A stretch of DNA of 57,613 nucleotides from Piscinibacter caeni (GTDB taxonomy: Bacteria; Pseudomonadota; Gammaproteobacteria; Burkholderiales; Burkholderiaceae_C), in contig KZ836118.1 of assembly GCA_003265685.1 (NCBI GenBank), forward strand, positions 1 to 57,613, given 5' to 3'. Each line of letters opens with the position of its first letter. Positions within the stretch are counted from its first letter, which is position 1. Shown piece after piece: positions 19,488-28,235 of the stretch. The notes beneath the pieces were generated by a model. It saw only the letters and a program-made list of their open reading frames with translations. It was not told the DNA's origin and searched no databases. The translations under genes and the position numbers were made by a program.

Positions 19488-21781
19488 GCACCGAACGGGC
19501 GGGGGGCTCGGGCATTTTCGAGGCGGCCCAGGCCTACCTTCAAGCCGGATGGGTGCTGTGCCGCATCCGGCCGGGCACCAAGGTGCCGATGGGCGAGCGG
19601 TGGAATGAAACGGGCATCAGGTCGGCCGCGCTGTTCGCGGAATGCGGCATCGGGCTGATTCACGAGCACTCGCGCACCGCCTGCATTGACATCGACGATC
19701 TGGAAGGCGCTGAGGGATACCTGCAGTCCCGCGCGGTTGACCTGGGCGACCTGCTGCAGGCCGACGACGCGGTGCGCATCGACTCGGGGCGGCCGGGGCG
19801 GGCCAAGTTGCTCTATCGCCTGCCCGAGGGCATGGCGCCACTGACCACCCGCAAAGTCAAGGGGCGAGACGGGCGCATGCTGCTGGAATTCCGTTGCGCT
19901 GGCGCTCAGGACGTGCTGCCGCCTACGCAACACCCGAGCAGCGGCAAGACCTACGCATGGGCCGGCGCTGGCGACTGGCGACAGCTCCCCGAGCTGCCGG
20001 AAAAGCTGCGCCGGTTGTGGGTGATAGAGGGAGGCACTCGATACGAGCGGCCTGCTGCCGAAGTGCTGCCCGCTGAACCCGTCGAGGCAATCATCGGCGA
20101 AGGCGGGCGCAATGACACGCTCGCTTCGCTGGCGGGCACCATGCGGCGCAAGGGGATGACCCGCGAGGCCATCGAGGCCGCATTGCTCACGGAAAACGCA
20201 AACCGCTGCAGGCCCCCATTGACCGACGCCGAGGTGCGGGCCATCGCCGCCAGCGTGGCGAGGTATGAGCCCGGCGCAGCCGCGCAGCCTGCCGCGGCGC
20301 ATTTGGCCGTTGCGCCGGAGCCGCCATTGGACGTGTTCCGCGAGCTGTCGGCTCCAACGTTCGCTGATGATCTGTTCCCCGCCGTGCTGGCCCGCTTCGG
20401 CGTGCTGCAAGCGGCTGCGGCAGGGCACGACACCGGGGCCTATCTGATGGCGGGCCTCGCCGCTGCGGCGGGGGCGATCAGCGATCAGGTCCGGGTGCTG
20501 GTCGATTCGCGCTCCGACTGGTTCGAGTCTCCGCGGCTGTGGGTGATGCTGCTGGGCACGCCCGGCGCGGGCAAGTCACCCGCCGTCACCGCGGCGATGA
20601 AGGAGCTTTGGCGCATGCATGGCGAGCGGCGCGAGGCATACGAGGTGAAGCTGGCCGCCTGCCGGGACGACGACCCCAAGCCGACGCCCGAGCCGTTGGT
20701 TGTGGCCGACGTGACCATCGAGAGCTTGAGTGAGCTGCTGAAGCAGACCCCGCGCGGACTGCTGTGCCAGTACCACGAGCTTGATTCGTGGCTTGGGGCG
20801 CATGACACCTACCGCGGCAACAAGGGCCGTGACCGGGGCGAGTGGCTGAGGCTGTTCGATGGCGGCCCGCATCAGGTGGAGCGGGTTCAGCGCGGGTCGG
20901 TGTTCGTCCCGAACTGGGGCACAAGCATCCTGGGCGCAAGCACCTGGGACGCATTGGCGCGTCACGCCAAGGATCTGCCGGTGGATGGGCTGCTGCAGCG
21001 CTTCCTCCCGGTGTGCCTGCAACACGGCGCGCAACCCGACGACACGCTCGACCCGGCATCGGTCGCAGGCGCACGCGACGCATTCGCTGCGCGGCTGCGG
21101 GCGCTGTATGCGCTGCCCCCGATGACCATGTGCCTGGGCGACGACGCGGCGCGGGCGCTGCGCGAGTTGCGGGCATCGCTGCACAAGGAGGTTGATGCAT
21201 TACATGGCCTCTCGCCGGCCCTGAGCGCCCACGTATCCAAGCACGCCGCGATGGCCGCTCGCGTGGCGCTGGTGATGCACTGCCTGGAGCACGGCGCCGA
21301 GGCCTGCGCGCTGACCATCAGCGGCGCCACGATGTCACGCGCCATCGCACTGCTGCGGGTGCTGCGCTGGCATGCCATGGTGTTGTATGACCGGCTTGGC
21401 ACGGCACACAACTCCGCCCGCGTGCTGGCAAAGCAGATGGCCGCTGCCATCGTGGCCGACCGCCTCGAAGTGGTCACGCGCACGGCGCTGACCCATCGCT
21501 GCCGTGCCTTCCGCGATGCCGCGCCGAGCTGGCAGGAGAACGCGCTGCAGTATCTGGTTGACGCGGCATGGCTGACGCCGCTTCAGGAAGGCCGAATCTA
21601 TGCGGGTCGGGTGGCGACCTACTCGGTCGCGGCGGAGGTGCACGAGCGATTTGCGCAGCACGGGGCAGCGCATCAGGCGCAACGCAACGCGGTCAAGGTG
21701 GCGCTGAGGATGGGCGGGGCCGCAAACTTGGTAAGGATTGACCGCGCGGAGGGGGTTTCGGGCGAGGGTGGAGCCGAATGA
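19484..21781 (+). CDS. Primase-polymerase / DUF3987 helicase-like replication protein
   Basis: 765 aa. N-terminal bifunctional primase-polymerase domain (residues about 10-190) with the metal-binding DxD in ACIDIDD (D69, D71). A PriCT_1-like linker domain follows (GRNDTLASLAGTMRRKGMTREAIEAALL). From about residue 290 a DUF3987-type P-loop domain carries Walker A GTPGAGKS at 358-365 and a YHELDSW Walker-B-like region. Such proteins replicate satellites and integrative elements after excision. ATG 19484 overlaps the preceding stop. The inverted-repeat cluster just downstream is the natural candidate for its origin. Confidence 0.83.
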   Translation: MSTERAGGSGIFEAAQAYLQAGWVLCRIRPGTKVPMGERWNETGIRSAALFAECGIGLIHEHSRTACIDIDDLEGAEGYLQSRAVDLGDLLQADDAVRIDSGRPGRAKLLYRLPEGMAPLTTRKVKGRDGRMLLEFRCAGAQDVLPPTQHPSSGKTYAWAGAGDWRQLPELPEKLRRLWVIEGGTRYERPAAEVLPAEPVEAIIGEGGRNDTLASLAGTMRRKGMTREAIEAALLTENANRCRPPLTDAEVRAIAASVARYEPGAAAQPAAAHLAVAPEPPLDVFRELSAPTFADDLFPAVLARFGVLQAAAAGHDTGAYLMAGLAAAAGAISDQVRVLVDSRSDWFESPRLWVMLLGTPGAGKSPAVTAAMKELWRMHGERREAYEVKLAACRDDDPKPTPEPLVVADVTIESLSELLKQTPRGLLCQYHELDSWLGAHDTYRGNKGRDRGEWLRLFDGGPHQVERVQRGSVFVPNWGTSILGASTWDALARHAKDLPVDGLLQRFLPVCLQHGAQPDDTLDPASVAGARDAFAARLRALYALPPMTMCLGDDAARALRELRASLHKEVDALHGLSPALSAHVSKHAAMAARVALVMHCLEHGAEACALTISGATMSRAIALLRVLRWHAMVLYDRLGTAHNSARVLAKQMAAAIVADRLEVVTRTALTHRCRAFRDAAPSWQENALQYLVDAAWLTPLQEGRIYAGRVATYSVAAEVHERFAQHGAAHQAQRNAVKVALRMGGAANLVRIDRAEGVSGEGGAE

Positions 21782-21872
21782 TTGGCACCTATGCCTCACG
21801 CGCGCGAAATCAGGGTCAAGAAGAAGACAGAAGAACCGTTTATGACTTTATCCGTGCACGCGAGGTAATCAC

Positions 21873-21946
21873 GCCAATGATTGGCAGTGAGGCGCAAACA
21901 TGCCAATCATTTCTCCCCGCTGCTCGGATGGTTGGCATGTTTGCGC
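21873..21946. repeat. Inverted-repeat cluster after the primase gene (candidate origin or operator)
   Basis: GCGCAAACATGCCAA (21892-21906) and TTGGCATGTTTGCGC (21932-21946) are perfect 15-bp inverted arms 25 bp apart. GCCAAT-G-ATTGGC (21873-21885) is a second perfect palindrome. ATTGGCA or its complement recurs (also at about 21780), so the element has iteron-like character. It lies within the 230 bp after the replication gene, a stretch less GC-rich than its neighbours. Confidence 0.6.
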
Positions 21947-22008
21947 TGGGCTCGGTAAAGTTGCCCATGATTCGTGCGCTGTCGGCGGTTCTGTGCAGAG
22001 TCGTCGGA

Positions 22009-22416
22009 ATGCTGCAATCACTCTCTGACGATGACGCCCCGCGCCGCATGCCTGGGCGCCCGTGGAAGCCCGGCCAGTCGGGCAACCCGAACGGCCGGCG
22101 CGGAGAACGGAAGGTCAACGGCATGACGCTGCCCGAGCTGGCGCGTGCGATGACGCACGAGGCTCTGGAGGCGGTGCGCACGGTGCTTGCCGACCCGGAC
22201 GTGTCGCACGCGACGCGCTTGCAGGCGGCCGACATCGTGCTGCGTCGCGGATGGGGCGACGCGCCAAGGTCCGATGACTCGCTGCAGCGCGACCTGACAG
22301 TGATCGTGCAGCAGCTCACCGTCGTTCCGCAGCCGGTGCCCGGCGTGCTGAACAGCCCGATTGCCGGGCACGTGTGCCTGCCCGCGGCCGAGGTAGTGGG
22401 CGAGGTGTCGCAATGA
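22009..22416 (+). CDS. DUF5681 domain protein
   Basis: 135 aa from ATG 22009. The hallmark is WKPGQSGNPNGRRGE (about residues 19-33), the N-terminal motif of DUF5681, followed by helices (LPELARAMTHEALEAVRTVLADPDVSHATRLQAADIVLRRGWG). Such small proteins are common in phages and mobile elements and are often near packaging genes; their function is unknown. The frame is open back to 21778, but that part would be encoded by the inverted-repeat cluster and looks non-protein-like, so the later start is preferred. No clear Shine-Dalgarno was seen, which leaves the start uncertain. Confidence 0.62.
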   Translation: MLQSLSDDDAPRRMPGRPWKPGQSGNPNGRRGERKVNGMTLPELARAMTHEALEAVRTVLADPDVSHATRLQAADIVLRRGWGDAPRSDDSLQRDLTVIVQQLTVVPQPVPGVLNSPIAGHVCLPAAEVVGEVSQ

Positions 22417-22439
22417 CCGCATGGCACCTGCCACGTCCG

Positions 22440-22553
22440 TCAAAGGCTGCACCAGTGCTTGGCATTCAGCGAAAGTCTGTCACCGCATCCACCAACGACC
22501 CCCATCAGCAAGGCCAGTGCAATTGCAGCCCCGCCGAGCCTTCGCAGCAGCAT
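22440..22553 (-). CDS. Possible 37-aa lipoprotein
   Basis: A short frame with basic start MLLRRLGG, hydrophobic core AAIALALLMG and a lipobox-like VVGGC, leaving a 16-residue tail after the Cys. The layout matches tiny lipoproteins such as entericidin-like or phage lysis peptides. There is no good ribosome site and no obvious partner gene, so it may be chance. Confidence 0.25.
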   Translation of the reverse strand: MLLRRLGGAAIALALLMGVVGGCGDRLSLNAKHWCSL

Positions 22554-22986
22554 ACGGCTACGTCGCCATTGCCTCACCCGCGTTCGCCCCGCTTGGGCTG
22601 AACTGGTGACTTGGCGGGCCATCGGCGCACGGCCGGGTAGGCGCACCAGGGCACCGCATTCCCAGGCCCCAGGGGGGGGATCGAATTGCCAGGCGGGGGC
22701 GGGCGCGAATCGGTGGGCCCCACTCGCAGTTGAAGCCCCAGCTCCAAGGACATAGCTCCCAAACTGAGGTGCGTCACGTGAAACACCCCCAGTACTGACC
22801 GCCACCCGCCGCCGCTGACTGCACATGTCTGCTCCATCACGCGTCGACACCATCGCTCCGGACAACCGCAGCCAGCCCAGCGCGACCCTGGATCGCACAT
22901 GGCGCTGGGACCGGCCAACCGAGTGCCGGCAGAGCAGCGGTTGCGGCCGTTCATAACCAGCTCGGGTAGTCGCTGCTCGAGGTGAG

Positions 22987-23031
22987 GCGGTCAGCAGATG
23001 CCGAAACGTAGCTCACGTGGCGGCTGACCGC
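22987..23031. repeat. Inverted repeat downstream of the STAND gene
   Basis: GCGGTCAGC (22987-22995) and GCTGACCGC (23023-23031) are perfect 9-bp arms 27 nt apart, about 160 bp beyond the stop of the minus-strand STAND gene. There is no T-run, so it is not a classical terminator. Confidence 0.4.
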
Positions 23032-23188
23032 TTCCGCGGGCCGCCAACTGAAGGTCACGACCCATCGGCGACATTCACTGGTCGGGGTTGGTGAGCCGAA
23101 CCCCGGTCGATTGAGCAGGCACCTGCGTCAGGCGCATCGAGCCGAACTTGCCGGTCGGCGGCACATTGGAGCAGCTTGGCGTGCAGGT

Positions 23189-26100
23189 TCATCGCGGAGC
23201 TTCCCGGACGTTTCCGGATTCGCCGGGCGCTTCCACGGCGTCGACCCAGTCGACGAGCTGCTTCCAGATCTTCTCGTCCGCACCACGGCCAAGCAGCCTG
23301 TCGCGGTACGCGGTCGACCGCAGCGCTGCGGCAGCCCGGCGAGCAATCGGCAGTGCTGCCTGCGCTTCGCCACGCTGCTGGAAGGCGATGTACAGGCTCA
23401 TCGAGGCGTCGGCAAAGTCGGCAACTACCTCGCCGGGTGCCGCTTCGCGCGTGGCCAGGCCGGGAAGCACGTCCAGCAAGGCTGCCGCGGCGGTCAGGTC
23501 GTCTCGGCGGATCGCGCCGGCGACGGAGCCGCGCACCAGCTCCGATGCGTAGCGCACAAAGAGCGGGTTGCCGTCGAACTCGCGTTCGGTGTCGATCAGA
23601 TCCGCGACCGCGTTGCCGACGTTTTCGGTCACACCCTGGCTCGCGCGCGCATGCGCATGCACGACCACGACCTCGGCCCACAGCGCTGCGAACGCGATCT
23701 CGCGGCGATGGAAGCGGTGCCAGATTCGGGTGGCCTCGACGATCAGTGCGTTCGACTCGCGGAACCGTTCGGCCCGCACCAAGGATCCGACCAGGTTCGC
23801 GTCCGACTCGAGCAGGCAACGATGGATGCGACTCAGGTCGTCGGCGACCCACTCGATCTCGAAGCTGAATGGCGCAGTCGTTTGCCATAGCGGCGTGGCC
23901 TCGCGCACCCGGGCCAAGCCGCGGATCATGTAGTTCATGCGCTCGGCGTCGGCGAGGCGCTGCGGCTCCCCGGCGTAAACCTTGCACAGCGCCGCGGCCG
24001 AAGCGGCGAGGTGCTGGAAGGCCGCGACTTCGCCGCGGTGCGTCTCGCAGAACGTGCGCAAGCGCTCGAAGCTGCGCTCGCGGTCCGCAAGCGGGGCGTC
24101 GTCGAGCACCCGCGCGGCGAGCGCACGTGCGTGCGCGAGCACAAGCTCCTGATCGGTCGGTCCTTCGGCCGCGAGAGCCGCCTGGGCGTCGATCAGCTCG
24201 TCGACCAGCGGGTCGCCCGTGCCGCCACGGAGCATCGCCACCGCGTCGGCGACGCCTTCGCAGAACGCCGTCGCCTCTCCGTGGTCACCGCTGCGCGTAT
24301 CGAGCAACGCTCGCACGCGCGCGACGACGGCCCGCGCGGACGCGGCATCGCCGGCGGCGAGCAGCGCCGGCAGCAGGCACAGACCCGAGCGGATGAAGCC
24401 GGCCGTGTCGTCAGCGGCCCGCAACTCGTCGGGTGAGAGGCCGTCCACTTCAGCGAACAGCGCCTTTGCACAGGCAGCATCGCCGCGCATCGCGGAGCTT
24501 CGGATGCCCAGCGAGACCAGCGTCGCCCAGTAGCGCAGGTCCACTCCGGGCGCGCGCGGCCGGGCAAGCAGGAGCGGCAGCGACGGGTGATCCGGAAAGT
24601 CTTCGACCACTCGGGTCAGGAACTGCACCAGGCTCGACGGGCCGATCTGCGTGACCAGTTCGCCGAACGGCTTCGTCTCGTTGGCGCCGCCGCGGCGACG
24701 CCAGGCCGCGGCGATCAGTTCCTGCGCGCGCAGCGCAGCGACGGGCGGGTTGCGCCCGCGCACATGTTCGAGCACGTAGAACTCACCGAGCAGGTCTGGC
24801 TTCAATGCCGGGATTTCGTCGCCGTCGAGGGCGCAGCCGGTCATCGTGGCGAACGCGGCCCGGTCGAAGTCGCGAAACGGGGGCAGCTTGAGGTCGCCGC
24901 CGCCGGATTCGAGCAGGCTCTCGCGGTCGCCGCCGATCGCCGTCGCGAGGGCGAGCAGGTTCTCGTAGGTCGCGTCGGCGCCGGCCGCGGACCAAGCCTC
25001 GCGTTCGCGCGCGAGCAGGTCGCGAAGCAGCCGGTCGCGGTCCCAGTCGCGCAGGTCGCGGCCGGCGGCCAGCGCGTCCGCGGCCAGTGCCGCGAACAGC
25101 GGGCGGCCCTCGGGATCGATCCTGCGCAAGCCTTCGATCAGAATGTCCTTGTCCAGCAGCCGACGATCTGCCAGGCGCAAGCGCTCGTAAACCGCATTGC
25201 AGAGTTCGGCCGGCGCGAGCCCGCCGACCCGCAGCGGCGACAGATCGGAGCGCGCGCGTTCGATCTCGTGCGCGTCGCCGCGCGCACCGATCAGATCGCG
25301 AGTCCAGCGGCCCTCGCCGTCGCGCTCGACGAGGAGCAGGCGAACGCGGGCGTCTCGCGGCGGCGAGACGAGCAGTGCACCGAGCACTGCACGCGCCTCG
25401 GCGACGCGCTCGGCCGCGTAGTCGATCACGAGCAGCGTGTCAGCGTTCGGCCGCCAGGTGGTCCAGTCGAAAGTCTGGCCGGCGACGAGGAAACCGGCGC
25501 GCCAAGCCGGGCCCGCGGAGAGGCAGAACTCCTGTACCAGCCGGCTCTTGCCGACGCCCCCCGGACCACAGACAACGAGCCAGGCGACCGGGTCCGTTGC
25601 GTCGAGAAACCGCTCGAGCACGGCGCGTTCGGGCCCACGGCCGACAAACGGCAGCTGGCGCGCGCGGTAGGTAAGCCGGGTCACGCGGTCGGCGGTGAGC
25701 AAGTTGGCGCTCAGCGCCGGCTGCGGCAGCCGCGCCTTCGCGTCGCCTGCTTGCCACTCCTGCAAGGCTAGCCTCAGCTTGCCGCGGAAGTCGTCGACGG
25801 TGGTGAACTGGGCGCGGATCAGGCGGCTCTCAATGCGGAGCTTAAACGCCTCGAGCCGGGCGCGCGCTTCGTCGCCCTCGTCCGCGCTCTCGATCACATG
25901 ATCGGGTCGGACGAGGAAGCACAGCCGGTCGATGCCGCGCTCTCCGGCATGGTCGAACTCGTTCTCGGTGACGCTGGCCACATGCCCGGGCTCCACATAG
26001 CCGTAGCGATGCGCGAAGATGCCGACGTAAAGGTCGGCGCCGTCGAGCTTGCGCCGGCTGCCGGCGTTGGCACCGAGCGCCATCGCCTCGAACAGCTCCA

Positions 26101-26203
26101 TCGGGATCGGAAGCATACCGAGGCGAATACATTCCTCGACCGCGGCGCTGCGGTAGGCGGAAAGGTCCTGCGACGTGCTGCTGATGAATACCTTGATCGC
26201 CAT
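23189..26203 (-). CDS. DUF4062-STAND NTPase, probable anti-phage protein
   Basis: 1004 aa. The N-terminal DUF4062 domain begins KVFISSTSQDLSAYR (residues 4-18) and includes GADLYVGIFAHRYGYV (55-70). A P-loop STAND ATPase follows, with Walker A GPGGVGKS (213-220) and Walker B TLLVIDYA (256-263). The remaining 550-600 residues are Ala/Arg-rich helical repeats of the sensor type. This effector-NTPase-sensor layout is shared with Avs/NACHT-like immune proteins, in which phage recognition triggers oligomerisation and effector action. DUF4062 activity is not established. ATG 26203 lies about 20 bp after a sigma70-like promoter; the frame is open further up but that part is not domain-like. It is cytoplasmic and a single-gene unit. 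Confidence 0.8.
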   Translation of the reverse strand: MAIKVFISSTSQDLSAYRSAAVEECIRLGMLPIPMELFEAMALGANAGSRRKLDGADLYVGIFAHRYGYVEPGHVASVTENEFDHAGERGIDRLCFLVRPDHVIESADEGDEARARLEAFKLRIESRLIRAQFTTVDDFRGKLRLALQEWQAGDAKARLPQPALSANLLTADRVTRLTYRARQLPFVGRGPERAVLERFLDATDPVAWLVVCGPGGVGKSRLVQEFCLSAGPAWRAGFLVAGQTFDWTTWRPNADTLLVIDYAAERVAEARAVLGALLVSPPRDARVRLLLVERDGEGRWTRDLIGARGDAHEIERARSDLSPLRVGGLAPAELCNAVYERLRLADRRLLDKDILIEGLRRIDPEGRPLFAALAADALAAGRDLRDWDRDRLLRDLLAREREAWSAAGADATYENLLALATAIGGDRESLLESGGGDLKLPPFRDFDRAAFATMTGCALDGDEIPALKPDLLGEFYVLEHVRGRNPPVAALRAQELIAAAWRRRGGANETKPFGELVTQIGPSSLVQFLTRVVEDFPDHPSLPLLLARPRAPGVDLRYWATLVSLGIRSSAMRGDAACAKALFAEVDGLSPDELRAADDTAGFIRSGLCLLPALLAAGDAASARAVVARVRALLDTRSGDHGEATAFCEGVADAVAMLRGGTGDPLVDELIDAQAALAAEGPTDQELVLAHARALAARVLDDAPLADRERSFERLRTFCETHRGEVAAFQHLAASAAALCKVYAGEPQRLADAERMNYMIRGLARVREATPLWQTTAPFSFEIEWVADDLSRIHRCLLESDANLVGSLVRAERFRESNALIVEATRIWHRFHRREIAFAALWAEVVVVHAHARASQGVTENVGNAVADLIDTEREFDGNPLFVRYASELVRGSVAGAIRRDDLTAAAALLDVLPGLATREAAPGEVVADFADASMSLYIAFQQRGEAQAALPIARRAAAALRSTAYRDRLLGRGADEKIWKQLVDWVDAVEAPGESGNVREAPR

Positions 26204-26796
26204 GGCGGGTCGCGCGCTGCCCGATTGGGTATAGCGGCAGCGCATAGGTGGCGTCAAGCGCCGCGGATGGACGCACCAGCTCCCCATGTCGGACCTGATC
26301 GTCCAGCGCGACGAAGGCCCGTACCGACCCACCGGGGGCTTCGACATGGACTCTTGGCGCCTCTTCGAGCGCGAGGCTATTCTCGCGCCCAAGCCGACCA
26401 CGGTCGCCCCGCCAATTCGCTTTCCTCGCCGCGACGCCTCGACACGCTCGATTCCTGCAAAGACATCGACCACTTCGGCGTCCGCCTGAGCCTGAACCCC
26501 GCCGGGCAAGTGCTCGCCTCGGCGCAGGTTCGGCTCGAACGCCGGGGGCGCGTTTGGGGCGCGTCGGGTTACCAAGTCGTCTGCGGCGCCGGCAACGTCA
26601 ACAGCACCGCGCACCAATCGAGCCAGTCGCCGCGACGCCTTCGGTCGGATGGCGTCAACAACCACATTGCTGTCATCCATACCACAACCCTGACTGGCCG
26701 CTCCTGGCCGGGACCACCAGTCCCGGCCGGCAACACAAAGCTGGCGTTCACGACGACCGCCTCAGTTGATGGCTGACGCGGCCGCCGTCGGTAGGT
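26204..26796. other. Gap upstream of the STAND gene
   Basis: Besides the promoter above, no supported gene. The minus-strand frame continues open to about 26680 (starting MDDSNVVVDA), and the plus strand has a 67-codon frame from 26286, but neither has a ribosome site or recognisable domain. They may be remnants. Confidence 0.35.
26228..26257 (-). promoter_or_regulatory. Sigma70-like promoter of the DUF4062-STAND gene
   Basis: On the minus strand TTGACG (26257-26252), an 18-bp spacer and TATACC (26233-26228) lie just upstream of the ATG at 26203, giving a leader of about 20 nt. Confidence 0.55.
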
Positions 26797-27423
26797 TCAG
26801 ATCTCCGATTGCTCAGCGATCTCGAGGGCGTCGTCGACTTCGATGCCCAGGTACCTCACCGTCGACTCCAGCTTGGAGTGCCCAAGGAGCAACTGCACGG
26901 CTCGCAAGTTCTTGGTGCGCCGATAGATCAGCGTTGCGTTGGTCCTTCGCATCGAGTGCGTGCCGTAGTCGGCGCGATCCAGGCCCAGTTCGTCGACCCA
27001 GTGCCCAAGGATCCGGGCGTACTGGCGGGTCCCGAGATGGAGCGAGTCGTGAAGCCGGCTGGGAAACAGGAAGTCCTCGGGCCCCAGCGCCGCTTGTCTG
27101 ATCCAGGCCTGTACCGCGTCCCGAGCCGCCCGAGTGATCTCGAACTGCACAGGCCGCTGGGTCTTGTGCTGCAGGACGATGGCGCGTGTGGCCACTTGGT
27201 TGCCGTGGCACACGTCCCGGCCCTTGAGTGCAACGAGGTCGCATCCGCGCAGCGTGCTGTCGATACCCAGGTTGAAGAGCGCGAGTTCGCGTACCCGGTG
27301 TTCCATCTGCAGTCGCACACGCAGCGCCCTGATGTCTTTCGGCTTGAAGGGCGCCTTCTGTCCAACGATCTTGCCCTTGTTCCACGGAGTACGACGAGGA
27401 GTCGGTGCCATAAGGTCGTTCAT
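26797..27423 (-). CDS. Stand-alone tyrosine recombinase catalytic domain
   Basis: 208 aa, about the size of a tyrosine-recombinase catalytic domain without the usual arm/core-binding N-terminus. The first Arg is in GIDSTLRGCDLVALKG, the HSMRR box is in THSMRRTNATLIYR, the second His in LLLGHSKLESTV, and the nucleophile Tyr in RYLGIEVDDAL. The catalytic set looks complete. GGAGAAGGGA directly upstream supports ATG 27423. It differs from the P4-type integrase and has no attachment site I can see next to it; it may move or invert cargo within the island. Similar small XerD-like proteins are common in proteobacterial genomic islands. Confidence 0.83.
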   Translation of the reverse strand: MNDLMAPTPRRTPWNKGKIVGQKAPFKPKDIRALRVRLQMEHRVRELALFNLGIDSTLRGCDLVALKGRDVCHGNQVATRAIVLQHKTQRPVQFEITRAARDAVQAWIRQAALGPEDFLFPSRLHDSLHLGTRQYARILGHWVDELGLDRADYGTHSMRRTNATLIYRRTKNLRAVQLLLGHSKLESTVRYLGIEVDDALEIAEQSEI

Positions 27424-27757
27424 TCCCTTCTCCTGGTTCGTGCGGCACCGCCTAGCGCCGCGACGGCCGTAGCAACCGCGCGGCGGCACCGGAAAGGCGA
27501 TGCAACGACTCGCCGAATCGCAACTCGGAAATGTGCAGTAAGTCAAAGTCCCTACAGATACAACTTTGGCCGTCCGAGATTGGCGGCTTCGTCGTGAAGC
27601 CTTAACCCAGGGCTGCAAACCGCCCTTTGCCTAAGTGCCAGTTTGACTCGCCAGTGCGCAATCCGCAGTGCAGAATCCAGCAGCTGCCGGCAAGCGGCAA
27701 TCGCCGCAGTCCGGATTGGGCAGTCTGCACAACCCTGAACTTCCCATAGGGTCCACC
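27424..27757. promoter_or_regulatory. Divergent regulatory region, recombinase / H-NS-like gene
   Basis: 334 bp between divergent genes. Two 13-bp direct repeats, CAGTGCGCAATCC (27652-27664) and CAGTGCAGAATCC (27666-27678), differ at two positions and lie about 80 bp upstream of the H-NS-like start. They could be binding sites, perhaps autoregulatory. No clear promoter boxes were identified. Confidence 0.4.
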
Positions 27758-28189
27758 ATGAAAACCTACAGCGCGCTGAAAGCGCAGATCGACAAACTCG
27801 AGAAACAAGCCGCGGCGATTCGCCAGAAGGAAGTCAGCAAGGTCGTGGCCGAGCTGAAGAAGACGATTGCGGAATACGAACTCAGTGCGGCCGACCTGGG
27901 CCTGACTGGCGTCGCTCGCAAGACCCCGGGACGCAAAGTTCGTCATGCCGGCACGGCGACCGTCGGAGTGGCGAAGTACCGCAATGCTCAGACCGGTGAA
28001 ACCTGGACGGGTCGTGGACGCCCGCCCGCCTGGATTGCCGGCGCCGAGGACCGTGAGGCCTTCTTGATCGGCGGCAACGGCAGTAGCCCCAAACGCCGTG
28101 CCAAGGCGACTGACAGGACGTCGCGGCGTTCGGCGGGATCAACCCGTGGCCGGAAGAAGGCCGCCGAAGAGGCTACCGCCGGCGCCTGA
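27758..28189 (+). CDS. H-NS-family nucleoid protein
   Basis: 143 aa. An N-terminal coiled coil for oligomerisation (ALKAQIDKLEKQAAAIRQKEVSKVV, residues 5-30) and the family DNA-binding core KYRNAQTGETWTGRGRPPAWI (about 74-94), followed by a Lys/Arg-rich tail. H-NS proteins silence horizontally acquired AT-rich DNA. The tail after the core is longer than in most chromosomal homologues. The frame is open 30 codons upstream, but MKTYSALK at 27758 fits the family. The gene sits inside the island beside AT-richer cargo (30.3-33.3 kb), so it may silence these genes. The MBL gene follows 46 bp later on the same strand. Confidence 0.85.
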   Translation: MKTYSALKAQIDKLEKQAAAIRQKEVSKVVAELKKTIAEYELSAADLGLTGVARKTPGRKVRHAGTATVGVAKYRNAQTGETWTGRGRPPAWIAGAEDREAFLIGGNGSSPKRRAKATDRTSRRSAGSTRGRKKAAEEATAGA

Positions 28190-28235
28190 GTTCCCCGACT
28201 ACCCGGTCGCCGGGCGGGCCGCTATCGTGGCGGCC

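Larger units (their letters stand above)
22417..23188. other. Gap between replication module and cargo
   Basis: About 770 bp with no solid gene. It contains a possible tiny lipoprotein (22440-22553, minus), a short plus-strand frame starting at ATG 22413 that overlaps the preceding stop and looks like a truncated gene (62 codons, Pro/Ser/His-rich, not protein-like after about 20 residues), and a hairpin at 22987-23031. It probably marks the join between the replication module and the cargo region. Confidence 0.4.

Noticed and set aside
22413-22601. Short plus-strand gene overlapping the DUF5681 stop
   Set aside because: Start is well placed but the sequence after about 20 residues is not protein-like; noted only as a possible truncation.
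26480-26680. Minus-strand frame starting MDDSNVVVDA as a PIN-domain toxin remnant
   Set aside because: Only the first few residues resemble a PIN start; later acidic residues and fold pattern are absent.
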